From Ailurus styani (lineage: Eukaryota; Chordata; Mammalia; Carnivora; Ailuridae), in assembly GCA_002007465.1 (NCBI GenBank), contig LNAC01000018.1:8200979-8264978 (forward strand): DNA of 64,000 nt. The letters run 5' to 3'. Shown piece by piece: positions 45,656-55,384 of this stretch (the stretch's first letter is position 1; the number at the start of each line of letters is the position of its first letter). The position numbers were made by a program, and so were the translations under genes. A model generated the notes under the pieces. That model was given only the letters and a program-made list of their open reading frames with translations, was not told the DNA's origin and made no database searches.

Positions 45656-46449
45656 GCTAAACTTGACTTTTAGATTTTTTTCAGATTTAAGATCATTCAT
45701 AAAATCCATGTTTAGTCTCAGGCAATTGAATCTAAAAGCTGTATTCAAGTTCCAGTCCCTCACTTTATTCTTGATTTATGGTTCAGTGCTCCACTCTGGG
45801 TTCTAGAGGCATTTGTCATTTGTGCAACATCCATGGCTTTCTTTGTTATTTTCCTAAGAAAGGAGGCTGATATTTTCATTAAAGTTATATAGAATTTCAT
45901 ATTCTTCATGAAAAGCTGTTGATATCACCTTTAAAACTCATCCATGTTCTCCTTGGTCATGGTGAAGTCATATGTTGTGATATTGACCTGGTACAGTGGT
46001 AACTTTGTCCCCTTACTCAGTGGGGATAAATCCACACATGATAGATTGTATGCCTTCAGAAATAATTACCTTACAGAGCACTATAATCTCCAATGTATAT
46101 ATTCATTGATAGGAGGGAAAAAAATTCTGCCTTCCCAAGGTTATTTTATTTCTTACTGTATTGTGGGGTGAAAACCATTGCCCATTTTGTAAAGGCTGTC
46201 TAGACTTGGCCAGGTTATAGAACAGAAAGCTCCTGAACAAGCTGAGATGGTAACTGAGTATTGTCTGTCATTGAGTAATTACTTAGTAATTTATCAGTGC
46301 AAAATGTCATGAGTTATCATAAGTTACACAATGTATTTTTTATCTTTGAGATAGCATATCTATGACCAGGCATTAAACTCAATGCTTTCTCCATGTTAAT
46401 ATGGAAACAGGAAGGGCTACTCTCAGAGAACTCAAGTTAATGAAAATAT
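45656..46449. other. Unassigned sequence
   Basis: Nothing recognised over about 800 bp. Confidence 0.4.
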
Positions 46450-46460
46450 TGTCTATCTTG

Positions 46461-46673
46461 TTATTTATTTATTTATTTAGAGATCGTGCATGTGTGAGTG
46501 GGGTGTGGGGATAAGGGGCAGAGGGAGAGGGAGAGAGAATTTTAAGCAGGCTCTACACCCAGCCAGGAGCCCCACATGGGGCTCCATCTCATAACCCGGG
46601 GGTCATGATCCTGAGATCATGACCTGAGCTAAAACCAAGAGTCAGACACTTAACTGAGCCATTCAGGCACCCC
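46461..46673 (-). mobile_element. CAN-SINE, old, antisense
   Basis: TTATTTATTTATTTATTTAG, GAGATCGTGCATGTGTGAGT, TGATCCTGAGATCATGACCT, AACCAAGAGTCAGACACTTA and TGAGCCATTCAGGCACCCC. Perfect 10-bp duplication GTCTATCTTG at 46451-46460 and 46675-46684. Confidence 0.95.
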
Positions 46674-46684
46674 AGTCTATCTTG

Positions 46685-47298
46685 CTTTAAAGATATAGCC
46701 CATCAGGGGCCTCTCACAGTGCCACCATGTTTAAACATGGTGGAATCTTTTTTAGGGTCCATTGTATCCTCTCAGCCTTAATTTATTGGAAAATTTCACT
46801 TAAAAGTGAGAGTGCTCTTAATATTTCTTAACTAAGAAAGGAATTTAGTGATTTTAATCTAGCAATTTAATTTTCTAGAATTATTTACTAGCGGTAACAT
46901 CCCTTATACAATAGATATTGGGTGAATTGGGTGGGCGATGAGTGAAACATTCTGAGATACTTGGAGCTCTCTCAAAACACAGAGATCTATATATTATCAT
47001 TTGTAAAACTAAAACTATCTGGCCACCATGCTGACATTAGTGACCAGAAGTTTCCAGGAGGACCTCTTGAAGTATATCAACTCCTGCCTCCCTACCTCAC
47101 TCACTTGATCATTTACCAGGTATTGTTAGGAAACCACCTGATGTCAAGATTGTGTTAGATGATTTAGATTGGCTCTCAGAGCAGGATTAGTTGGTTCTGT
47201 ACTCTAACAAATTTCAAACTTAGTTCTAGAAGTAAGAGATGAACATAGCTAATGATTTCCGTATTTTGAATTTAACCAAAATATAAATGACAACTATG
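46685..47298. other. Unassigned sequence
   Basis: A short inverted repeat ACCATGTTTAAACATGGT at 46723-46740 is a perfect 18-bp palindrome. Otherwise nothing recognised. Confidence 0.45.
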
Positions 47299-47306
47299 AA
47301 CTAGAG

Positions 47307-47518
47307 AAGGGGGTCAGTAAACTCTACTCTGTGCCCCACTGTTTATTTTTATAAATATAGTTTTATGGGGCACAGTTACACATATTCATTTACTTCTTAC
47401 ATGTAGCTGCTTTTGCACTACACCACAAAATTCACTAGTTGCAACAGAAACCACGTGGTCCACAGTATCTAAAAGATTTGCTGTCTTGACCCTTACAGAA
47501 AAAGCATGCTGATCCCTG
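47307..47518 (-). mobile_element. hAT-type MER DNA transposon
   Basis: GGGGTCAGTAAACTCTACTC at the left and, reading the other strand from the right end, CAGGGATCAGCATGCTTTTT are matching terminal inverted repeats. The middle has ATATAGTTTTATGGGGCACA and ACCACGTGGTCCACAGTATC then AGATTTGCTGTCTTGACCC, resembling an old non-autonomous hAT element with CAGTGGTCGGCAAAC-type ends. The flanks AACTAGAG and GTCTAGAC share the CTAG core common in hAT target duplications. Confidence 0.7.
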
Positions 47519-47526
47519 GTCTAGAC

Positions 47527-48012
47527 TTTATGGAGGAAGGTTTTGTAACAAAGCAGCCTAAAAGCAAAGATAAAAGTGCAGTTATCAATGACTTCAGCTT
47601 GGTTTTACGTTAGGGTATCAAGAGAACTGGGTTCCAATCCTACTTTACCAGCTACTACTAGATACAAGAATTTGGGTAAACTTGGCTTCGATTGCTTTAG
47701 CTTTGAAATCATCAGGAAAATTTTCATGTCTAAGTATGTGTTTTAGGGGAACTCAAACTGAGCATGTGATATTACGATCATCACCATCGAGAAGCTTTAT
47801 GTTGTAGTATGACCAGAGATGACACACAGGCAGAAGTTAGGATTTTTTTAAAGACTGTTTCTTGGAGTCCACTGTTTCTTGTGGTTCATCTCCCCCTCCA
47901 ATTCCAACCCCTTTCACTTTTCCTTTCCTTTTGCTAATGTCCTCTGTGTTATTCCTTACGTTCCACAAGTAAGTGAAACCATTTAATAATTATTGACTTT
48001 CTCTGCTTGACT
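47527..48012. other. Unassigned sequence
   Basis: Part (47590-47700) may be a worn MIR (GAACTGGGTTCCAATCCTAC). No gene. Confidence 0.35.
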
Positions 48013-48014
48013 TA

Positions 48015-48118
48015 TTTTAGTCAGTAGAGCATGCAGCTCTTGATCTCAGGGTCATAAGTTCAAGCCCACATTGGGGGGTAGAGATTATGTTAAAAGATTA
48101 AAAAATAAAATCTTGAAA
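48015..48118 (+). mobile_element. Short tRNA-Lys-type CAN-SINE copy
   Basis: AGTCAGTAGAGCATGCAGCT, CTTGATCTCAGGGTCATAAG, TTCAAGCCCACATTGGGGGG, TAGAGATTATGTTAAAAG and an AATAAAATCTTG(A)n tail. This is the tRNA-like monomer form of the carnivore SINE, without the long CT-rich middle. Confidence 0.82.
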
Positions 48119-48990
48119 AAAAAGACTGTAGTAGGTATGTGGGGATTTTAGCTTAATAACAGATTCCAAGTGACCTGTGTGTTAAGCTGAGAGTATATTT
48201 CATACAGAAAAATATTTTACATACATTCTAATAATTCAATAGTGATGATTAAACAGAATCAATGGAGAAGCAAAATTGAGGTGGGGGAAGTTATCATTGT
48301 TCTGATAAAAGCCAAATTACACCCACTATCCCTTTGAAGAAGGAAATTCCCTCTAATTTTATATTTCCTCCTCCTTTCACTTGAAGTTTCTTTTAAAAAC
48401 GTTTCTAACAGCTGTAGTACATGACCCTTGGAACACATCATTTATCTGGGGAATAACATTCATTTTAATATCGTTTCACCAAGGAAGCAAGACTTAAACC
48501 CACATTTTCTGATTCACTTAGTTGATAATATTCTTCTAAAAAAAATGTGTGGCTGGTGAAAGGAAGATAATTTAATTTAAAGAGATTAGATATATTGCTT
48601 GAAATGCAAGTCCCCCAGAATCTGACAGCAGAACAAGACCAGTGAACAGAAAACTCATCTTGCCTCCTTGCTAATACATGCATCAGGGAATTTATAAGTT
48701 GGGCCGTCAGTCTTTGCTCCATGGAGTAATGTCAATGTCATAGATTCTTAAAATCTGACATTCATTAAAAGCACCCAGTGTGGATATGTAGCAGGATTTT
48801 TGACAAATCAGCCAAGTGTCACCATTCTGTAAAGGATTATAGAATGATGCTTTTCAACTTTGAGCTCTTTCTTTACACTGAATGGATCTTGTCTTCATAA
48901 AGCACATGAAAGGTTGGGTTGCACTGTCATTCCAAATGGGCTGATTTTGTTTTCTTTTCCTAGTGAAACTAGGGGGAACTTCAGAGACAT
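48119..48990. other. Unassigned sequence
   Basis: Nothing recognised over about 870 bp. Confidence 0.4.
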
Positions 48991-48994
48991 AGGG

Positions 48995-49270
48995 GAGGTA
49001 ACATTTATTATTTGTTTACTATGAGCCAGGTACTGTATAGGTTCATTCTATGTATCTATCTACCTACCTACCTACCTACCTACCTACTTACCTACCTACC
49101 AACCTACCTACCAACATATGAAATGTTATGTAGACATGGCTGTGAGTATCACACTAACCTATGAGTTTGCTGTTATAATGTATCCCAAATTAACAGATAA
49201 AAAAAGAAGGAGGCCCAGTCATCTGCTCAAGTAATAGAGCTTCAACAAAGAGGAAGTTTTATAAACTCTT
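48995..49270 (-). repeat. MIR element expanded by a microsatellite
   Basis: GTAACATTTATTATTTGTTT, ACTATGAGCCAGGTACTGTA and, to the right, CAAATTAACAGATAAAAAAA and CATCTGCTCAAGTAATAGAG give worn antisense MIR on both sides of a (CTAC)n tract. Confidence 0.6.
49050..49113. repeat. (CTAC)n microsatellite
   Basis: About 16 units of CTAC with CTAT and CAAC interruptions. Confidence 0.93.
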
Positions 49271-50270
49271 GGTAGAAAATTTATCAGTGACCAAAAAGTG
49301 TCATACACAAATACCTGGGTAAGGATGTTCTTCCTGTTTCTGCCTTTGTAGGGGAACTGGGAATCTATCAGTGCTAGTTGGTTCTTCAAACTTCAAGCTC
49401 TCCTCAAAAGCCTGTGCAGAAACACCATCACAGTGTTTATTTTGAAAACAAGCCCACACCTGGCCCTCCCCCCAGTTGTGTTGTTAGATTGGAAACAATG
49501 CCGCCTGTGGCTCTCTATACCCTCCCCTCTCATTACAGCTCATCCTTGGAACACAGTCATTTTCTGTGTTATCCGAAGGTGTCATTACAGGGTGCCTGCT
49601 ATGTAGTTAGTGCAGCGTCAGCATATTCCGTTCAAAAGTCCCTCCCACCCCCATTTCCCATCCCTGGAGGATATAACTAGGCCATAAGAATCCCTTTGGG
49701 GCTACTATATTGGGTAGGGACATAGTTGTTTGTCTGGGGGAACTGTTTTCAGTGGCTTATTATCTATAGTTTTAGGTCAAATTTGAATAAATTCTCTCCT
49801 CAATTCCAGGAAAACAATAGATCCACAATTTGTGATTCAGCAGTAAAGTGGATTTGCATGAAGGCTTTGGGGAAGTCAAAAAGAACATAGGCCCTGGAAA
49901 GAAAATTGAAATTATAGCTTTTATTTAAATTGGAAGTTTTAAAATTAATATTGTTGAGGCAGAAGGTTATGCTCTGCTTTGTATTTTATGCTAGAACTTA
50001 ATCTTCTAGCAAATTGTTTAATGGGAAGTTTAAAGTTTGCACATAATATTTCAGGGTCCTGAACATTCCACACAGTAATGTCCATATTTTCCGTGTACCT
50101 TCACCTTTGAATAAACTATGCCTTTTTTCCGGCTTCAGATACTATAAAATTGAAAAATACAAAGGACTGTCTTCACAGTATTCCTTTAAGGTAGAGAATG
50201 TATGGATTTTTAGCCATGCGAATAACAACTACATTTTATTGTTAGCTAGTGTAAAAACTACTCTTTATGA
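49271..50270. other. Unassigned sequence
   Basis: About 1 kb. The 100-codon plus frame at 49378-49680 has no domain. 49890-50060 is AT-rich. No repeat recognised. Confidence 0.4.
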
Positions 50271-50274
50271 AGCA

Positions 50275-50463
50275 AGGGCTAAGACCTGGAATCAGAATGC
50301 CTAAGCAGTTCAGATTTCACTAGTTCTACTACTTATGAGCCATGCAACCTTCGGCAGGTTACTCAGGCTCTTTGTGTGCCTGCGTGCTCCTACGTAAAAT
50401 TAGGGTAATAACACCTCACCTACCTCGTATGGTTGCTGTGAGGATTAAATGAGTGAATTCATG
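50275..50463 (+). repeat. MIR, 5' part, split by an LTR
   Basis: AAGACCTGGAATCAGAATGC, ACTACTTATGAGCCATGCAA, CGGCAGGTTACTCAGGCTCT, ATGGTTGCTGTGAGGATTAA and ATGAGTGAATTCATG. The element resumes at 50991. Confidence 0.9.
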
Positions 50464-50990
50464 TGTCAGGGAGGGAAAACTTTTCCTTTACTCTCTTAGG
50501 TTCAGTATCTGGGGATCTGTGAATTAAACTAACAAAAGGCAGATTAACAGGAGAAAAGGCACACAATGTTTTTAAATATTTACATGGACTGAGATCATGG
50601 AAAAAAATAAAACTCAAAGAAATGGTTACACTTGGGAGCATGTATACTATCTTAACCAAGGAGAGGAAGTTTGGGCTTTGGGGAAGTAATGGGGAAATAT
50701 ATGGGGGAAATATAGGGAACTAATGGAAGATAAGACTTCTTTTAGTAAGTCTGATTTTGCAAACTCACCTCTATGTCAACTCTCCATCTCTGGTGATAGG
50801 AGTTTCTCCCTTTCCCTGGTACACAGAGTGGATGGGGAAACGCGTTCACAAAGGAAAGTTTATGCCCCGATTTCAGACAAATAAGGCGAAGGCAGATTTT
50901 CAGCATCTGCTGATTCTCAGTTGCCTTTGGCTAGAAATAATCCTCATGCCAAAGTGGCATATTTTGGGGTGACATTCCTAATCTGCTTCA
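50464..50990. mobile_element. Solitary LTR inserted in a MIR
   Basis: The 527-bp insert begins TGTCAGGGAGGGAAAACTTT and ends TAATCTGCTTCA, so it has the TG...CA ends of a retroviral-type LTR. It splits a MIR whose two halves join cleanly. The flanks CATG (50460-50463) and CATA (50991-50994) are a 4-bp duplication with one change, the size usual for gamma-like (ERV1) elements. An AATAAA lies at 50606. No internal genes are present. I do not know the family name, and orientation is uncertain. Confidence 0.72.
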
Positions 50991-51032
50991 CATATAAAGT
51001 ACTTAGAACAGTGCTGAGTATCTAGTAAAGCC
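50991..51032 (+). repeat. MIR, 3' part
   Basis: CATATAAAGTACTTAGAACA and GTGCTGAGTATCTAGTAAAG continue the MIR interrupted at 50463. Confidence 0.88.
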
Positions 51033-51084
51033 TACAAGCTTTATAATCTTTGCTAGTGGTTAAAACTATCTGGCAGTGTTGAAA

Positions 51085-51210
51085 ACGTCAACTCTAACCA
51101 TGAAAGGTAGATTAACCTCCATTCTACAGATGAGAAAACCAAGGCTCAGAGAATTGACTTGACTTTCCCAAGGCCAAAAAGATCATAAATCATGGAGTTA
51201 GGAAACCAGC
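51085..51210 (-). repeat. MIR fragment
   Basis: CCTCCATTCTACAGATGAGA, AAACCAAGGCTCAGAGAATT, GACTTTCCCAAGGCC. Confidence 0.78.
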
Positions 51211-51630
51211 AGTGAGATTTGGCGCTTTAAATACCTACTGCAGAGATAGGAAGAGGAAACTGTCAGTGGGTCATTGGGTTGTTCCAAGAAGAGCTTCATT
51301 CATTTTCTGAAGCAGCAGTCACTGCTTCTTTAGCTGAGCAGAGCTTTAAGTATTCCTGTATATAGACAGCAACTCCAAGCCCTGGAAAATCATCAGCTTG
51401 ATTCTGAGGAAGGAGTAGAATCTGCATAGGTATCTTACAAACAATTATCAAGTGCCAATTGCACACCAGGAGCTTCTGAGAAATGCAGATGCTGAGAATT
51501 CTCCCATTTCTCCAAAGCCCTCAGGGAAAGCCTGTCTACCAAGGGTACACCAGGTCCCAGTGCAGAATGCATGTTCTTACCCCTCTTGTAATTCACAGCC
51601 CCTGATGGGTTGCAGAAGAAAGTGATGCTC
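51211..51630. other. Unassigned sequence
   Basis: Nothing certain. 51470-51545 faintly resembles a MER5-type fragment. Confidence 0.35.
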
Positions 51631-51633
51631 AAG

Positions 51634-51844
51634 GGGTGCCTGGGTGGCTCAGTTGGTTAAGCCTCCAACCCTTGATTTTGGCTCAGGTCATGATCTCAGG
51701 GTCCTGAGATTGAGCCCCATGTTGGGCTCCATGCACTGGGCATGCAGCCAGCTTAAGATTCTCTCTCTCTCTCTCCCTCTGCCCCCACTGCTCGTGTGCA
51801 CTTGCACTCTCTCTCAAAAGAAATAAATAAAATATTTTTAAAAA
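51634..51844 (+). mobile_element. CAN-SINE, old
   Basis: GGGTGCCTGGGTGGCTCAGT, TGGTTAAGCCTCCAACCCTT, CAGGTCATGATCTCAGGGTC, CTGAGATTGAGCCCCATGTT, a (TC)n run and tail GAAATAAATAAAATATTTTT. The CAACCCTTGATTTTGGCTCA variant marks an older subfamily. The duplication is unclear. Confidence 0.94.
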
Positions 51845-53330
51845 GAAGAAGCAAGAGATACTCAGGACAGAGGTGGGCTTCCTTGGAGAGGAGATTCCTG
51901 GAGTACGGCACTTCCTCAGGGGCCTCTGAAGGATGACATAAATATGAATGACAGGGAGGACATCTACTTCTCTGACTCCTCAACCATAAGAACTTTGTCC
52001 AAGTCAGTTAGAGTACACACTACACCTCAGAAATAGGATTATGTCTCATACCACCCATCCTGAAAACCTCACCCGAACCCACCCAGCTGCAGAGTAGCAA
52101 TGTCTAGCCCCATGGGGCCCGACCATGTGCAGAGCAGGGGAGGGCTGGCAGGAGGCCAGACTGGGGGAGTGAATTGCGCGTGGACTGCTCCAAACCTTCC
52201 AGGAGCACAAAGAACCTAGAACAGTGAAGCATTTGGTCTTCTGGAACGGAACCCTGGGGCCCCAAGCCAATATCTTTCAAGGTCCTAGGCAATGGCAACC
52301 CGAACACATCATTCCATTGCACATCCCTGGGGCCAGATCTTTCTTTCAGCAGCTGCAAGGGGTCTAAAATTCATCCTAAGTGACCACAGCTGCCCATTCC
52401 TGAAGCCTTTCCCCTAAAAAGTAGCCTCAGCTCATTACTCTTTCAGACCCAGCCCTTCTGTCAGCATCCTGCAATGGAGGGGGCCACATTCTTCACCCAA
52501 CCCTTCCATCAGGAACTACTGTCTTTTGAACCCTAAGGGGGATGCCTGTGGGCTAGGGCCTGGGTAGGGTAGATGGACCATGGAGTTTCCCAGAAAGGCA
52601 AACAGGGTGCATTTGGAGCCCAGAGAGTGCACTACATGACTGTGGAATAAATGCAGATCCTGATTGAGGCAGGAAGAGGGTGGGCTGGGGTGGGCTGAGC
52701 ACAAGGGGCCCAGACAGTGCAGGAAGCAGGCCCAAGGCAGCTGCAGTTGCAGCCACTCTCCCCAGAGGAAGCCAGATCTCCTGGGATCTGGGCAGCCATA
52801 CAGGGGTGGCAGGGGAGTCCTGGGATGAGAAACATCTGGGAAGGCTTAAAATAGACTGAACTGAAGCAAGCCCCAAAGATGGAATCTAGTAAATTGTGGG
52901 CATAATTCTGCAAGGAAGTGAAGGAATTGAGGTAGAAGTAGAAAGAGATTGAAGATAGGGGGCGTAGGGGGGTTGTATTAAAGGCAACGGGTTGTGGGGC
53001 AGCATACCAGCTCAATAAATAGAGGGACCAACCATCAGTGACTCTGCATTGTTGGGGGTGGTAATAGAAAACACCTCAGGGAGTTCACACGCTAGATGGG
53101 GACTCAGGATAACCATGGCCCTGCCTGGGTCCTTAGCAATCCAGATTGGAGTAGTTCAGAAGAGGTGGTGCTCCCTGGGAACTTAGGAAGACAGAGGGTC
53201 TGTGAAGGAGGGAGGGCTTGGTGCTGGTGACTGAGGGAATTGCTACATGACCAGGAAAATGTCATCTTGAAAGAGTGTCTGATAATTTTCTAGCCTCCAT
53301 GTGTGTTCAGTGAGGCAGACACTGGCCAGA
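51845..53330. other. GC-richer unassigned block
   Basis: The 52.0-53.0 kb part is richer in G and C than the rest and nearly free of recognised repeats. Several overlapping minus-strand frames (52104-52358, 52553-52876, 52632-53015; up to 127 codons) occur. They lie in different frames, show no domain and no splice logic, so I do not call a gene. Confidence 0.4.
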
Positions 53331-53339
53331 ATAGAGTTA

Positions 53340-53645
53340 CTAATAATAGCTAACATTTATTGAGCACGTATAGGTCAGGCACCATGCCAAGCACTTTGCA
53401 TGGATTATCTGACTTGGGTCACGGTAGAAATATTTACTGAGTGCCTACTGCACGTGTCAGGCATCGTTTTAGGCACTGGGGATTCAGCCGTGAACAAAAA
53501 ACATATGTCCCTTCCCTCGTGGAGCTTTGTAATTATTCTTCCTAACAACCTTATAATACAGGTAATAATATGATCCTCATTTTACAAAGGAAGCAGCTGA
53601 GGTACAGTACAAAGAGATTAAGTAATTTGTTCAAGATTACATGGG
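53340..53645 (-). repeat. MIR split by an L2 3' end
   Basis: Antisense MIR starts TAATAGCTAACATTTATTGA and CAGGCACCATGCCAAGCACT. It is interrupted at about 53424 by an L2 piece and resumes near 53531 with CCTCATTTTACAAAGGAAGC, AGCTGAGGTACAGTACAAAG and AGATTAAGTAATTTGTTCAA. Confidence 0.75.
53424..53530 (-). repeat. L2 3' end nested in MIR
   Basis: AAATATTTACTGAGTGCCTA, GGCATCGTTTTAGGCACTGG, GGATTCAGCCGTGAACAAAA and CCCTCGTGGAGCTT are antisense L2 3' UTR blocks. Confidence 0.75.
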
Positions 53646-53679
53646 TACTTTTCAGTGCCTTAACTTATTAGTGTAGTAA

Positions 53680-53890
53680 TTGCCAAGTCCCCACTATATA
53701 AAGGAGACTGGGGTAGGTGCTCGGGAAACGGAGGTGGATAAATTATATTTTATGGTCTGAATCAGCTTACAGATGAGAGGAGAAGATGAGAATGCAGGCA
53801 ATAATTATAGCTTAAGGTAGTAAATACAAGGTGTCGGGGAAATAAGGAGCAACAAACTTTGCCAGTAGGACAGGGAAGACTTCCTTTAAC
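53680..53890 (-). repeat. L2 remnant, antisense
   Basis: GTAGGTGCTCGGGAAACGGA, GGTGGATAAATTATATTTTA and CAGATGAGAGGAGAAGATGA, then AGGACAGGGAAGACTTCCTT. Worn L2, cut at the right by a SINE and seemingly resuming after it. Confidence 0.5.
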
Positions 53891-53902
53891 AGACAGAAAA
53901 GG

Positions 53903-54116
53903 GGGGCGCCTGGGTGGCTCAGTGGGTTAAAGCCTCTGCCTCCCACTCAGGTCATGATCTCGGGGTCCTGGGATCGAGGCCCACATCAGGCTCTCTGCTC
54001 GGTGGGGAGCCTGCTTCCTCCTCTCTCCTCTCTCTCTGCCTGCCTCTCTGCCTACTTGTGATCTCTCTCTCTGTGTCAAATAAATAAATAAAATCTTTAA
54101 AAAGAGAGAGAGAGAG
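53903..54116 (+). mobile_element. CAN-SINE, young
   Basis: GGGCGCCTGGGTGGCTCAGT, GGGTTAAAGCCTCTGCCTCC, ATGATCTCGGGGTCCTGGGA and tail AATAAATAAATAAAATC, then (GA)n. Perfect 12-bp duplication AGACAGAAAAGG at 53891-53902 and 54117-54128. Confidence 0.97.
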
Positions 54117-54307
54117 AGACAGAAAAGGATGAGTAGGAACTTACTGTGTATAAAAGTGGTTGGAAGGCAACAGGACAGTTTGGAAAATAATTTGTTCCAA
54201 AAATATAGAAGAGAAAGGGTAGGGGAGGAAGCCAACCTTTGCTGATTATGTGTTTTGTACTAGTGGTTCACAAGTTTTTAAAATTAAATATGTAAAAAGA
54301 ATATTAG

Positions 54308-54368
54308 TTGTATATATATAAAATATATAAGTGTATATACACACGTGCACACACGCACACACACACAA
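54308..54368. repeat. (TA)n/(AC)n simple repeat
   Basis: TATATATATAAAATATATAA followed by ACACGTGCACACACGCACAC. Confidence 0.88.
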
Positions 54369-54390
54369 ACGTTTAAAACAACCTACACCT

Positions 54391-54581
54391 GGGCGCCTGG
54401 GTGGCTCAGTGGGTTAAAGCCACTGCCTTCGGCTCAGGTCATGATCCCAGGGTCCTGGGATCGAGGCCCGCATCGGGCTGTCTGCTCAGCGGGGAGCCTG
54501 CTTCCTTCTCTCTCTCTGCCTGCCTCTCTGCCTCCTTGTAATCTCTCTCTCTGTGTCAAATGAATAAAAAAAGAAAAAATC
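54391..54581 (+). mobile_element. CAN-SINE, youngest-looking copy
   Basis: GGGCGCCTGGGTGGCTCAGT, GGGTTAAAGCCACTGCCTTC, GGGATCGAGGCCCGCATCGG, a CT-rich middle and an A-rich tail. Its 19-bp duplication TTTAAAACAACCTACACCT (54372-54390, 54582-54600) is perfect, the longest in the window, and argues for recent insertion. Confidence 0.98.
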
Positions 54582-54649
54582 TTTAAAACAACCTACACCT
54601 AACCACACAGACTAAGAAATAAGTTATAACTTTTTAAAAGTAGCCTTTC

Positions 54650-54765
54650 ACGTAAGCTAGGTGAGGTTGAGTAACTGGTCTGAAGTCACAGAGTTAGTAA
54701 TAGCAGGGTCAGGCCTCGCTGCCTAGCCAGTATGGTCTTGAGCTGTATGATACTGCCCCTCCTCT
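54650..54765 (-). repeat. MIR fragment
   Basis: GAGTAACTGGTCTGAAGTCA, CAGAGTTAGTAATAGCAGGG and GCTGTATGATACTGCCCCTC. Confidence 0.72.
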
Positions 54766-54869
54766 TGTGGGTGGTGGAACACTTAGACAGTGATGCGAGG
54801 TGCTACATAGAAGCTTCTAGTGCACCAGTGAGGAGGGAAGAAAGAGAAAAGAGTCTATTCTCACTGCAT

Positions 54870-55180
54870 CCTCTGGGCTGAGATCCTAATGGAATAGAAA
54901 CAGACAACAAGCAGGAAAAAACATATTAATTTCAACTAGTGATAAATCCTCAGAGAAACAAATCAATCCAGAGTGCTGGGCCTGGGATAGAATGTGATGG
55001 GGCCTAGTGCATTTCTGCTTTCACTAGGATATCAGTGTGGGCCTCTGAAAAAGATACTTTGACCTAATTCCTGAATGGTGACGAGGTACTAGTGATGTTA
55101 AGACCTAGGGGAAATGTTTCAGGCAGAGCAAGCAGTGAGTGCAAAGGCCCTGAGGTGGGTTCAGTTGAGGCTTTCACAAG
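54870..55180 (-). repeat. L2 remnant, antisense
   Basis: GAAACAGACAACAAGCAGGA, then GAAATGTTTCAGGCAGAGCA and AGTGCAAAGGCCCTGAGGTG. The last two are a strong match to the antisense L2 body (TTCCAGGCAGAGGGAACAGC...GTGCAAAGGCCCTGAGG). Confidence 0.82.
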
Positions 55181-55380
55181 GCCAAATCTTTTAACCCCAA
55201 GACCTTAGCCCCAGGCAGGTTTACCTTTCTACACTGAGCTTAAGTTATATGTGCAATAAAAGTAGAAATGTTGCCTGAGTGAAAAACTGGCCAAATGTTA
55301 TAGTCAGTACTCAAGCCAAATATCATTATCCTTGAATGAAATTTTAGGGGATAAGAATTAATCTAATGTATTATTTAAGT
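55181..55380. other. Unassigned sequence
   Basis: Nothing recognised between L2 and L1. Confidence 0.4.
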
Positions 55381-55384
55381 CATC

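Noticed and set aside
49050..49113. CTAC repeats as a CRISPR-like or regulatory array
   Set aside because: A plain tetranucleotide microsatellite without spacers.
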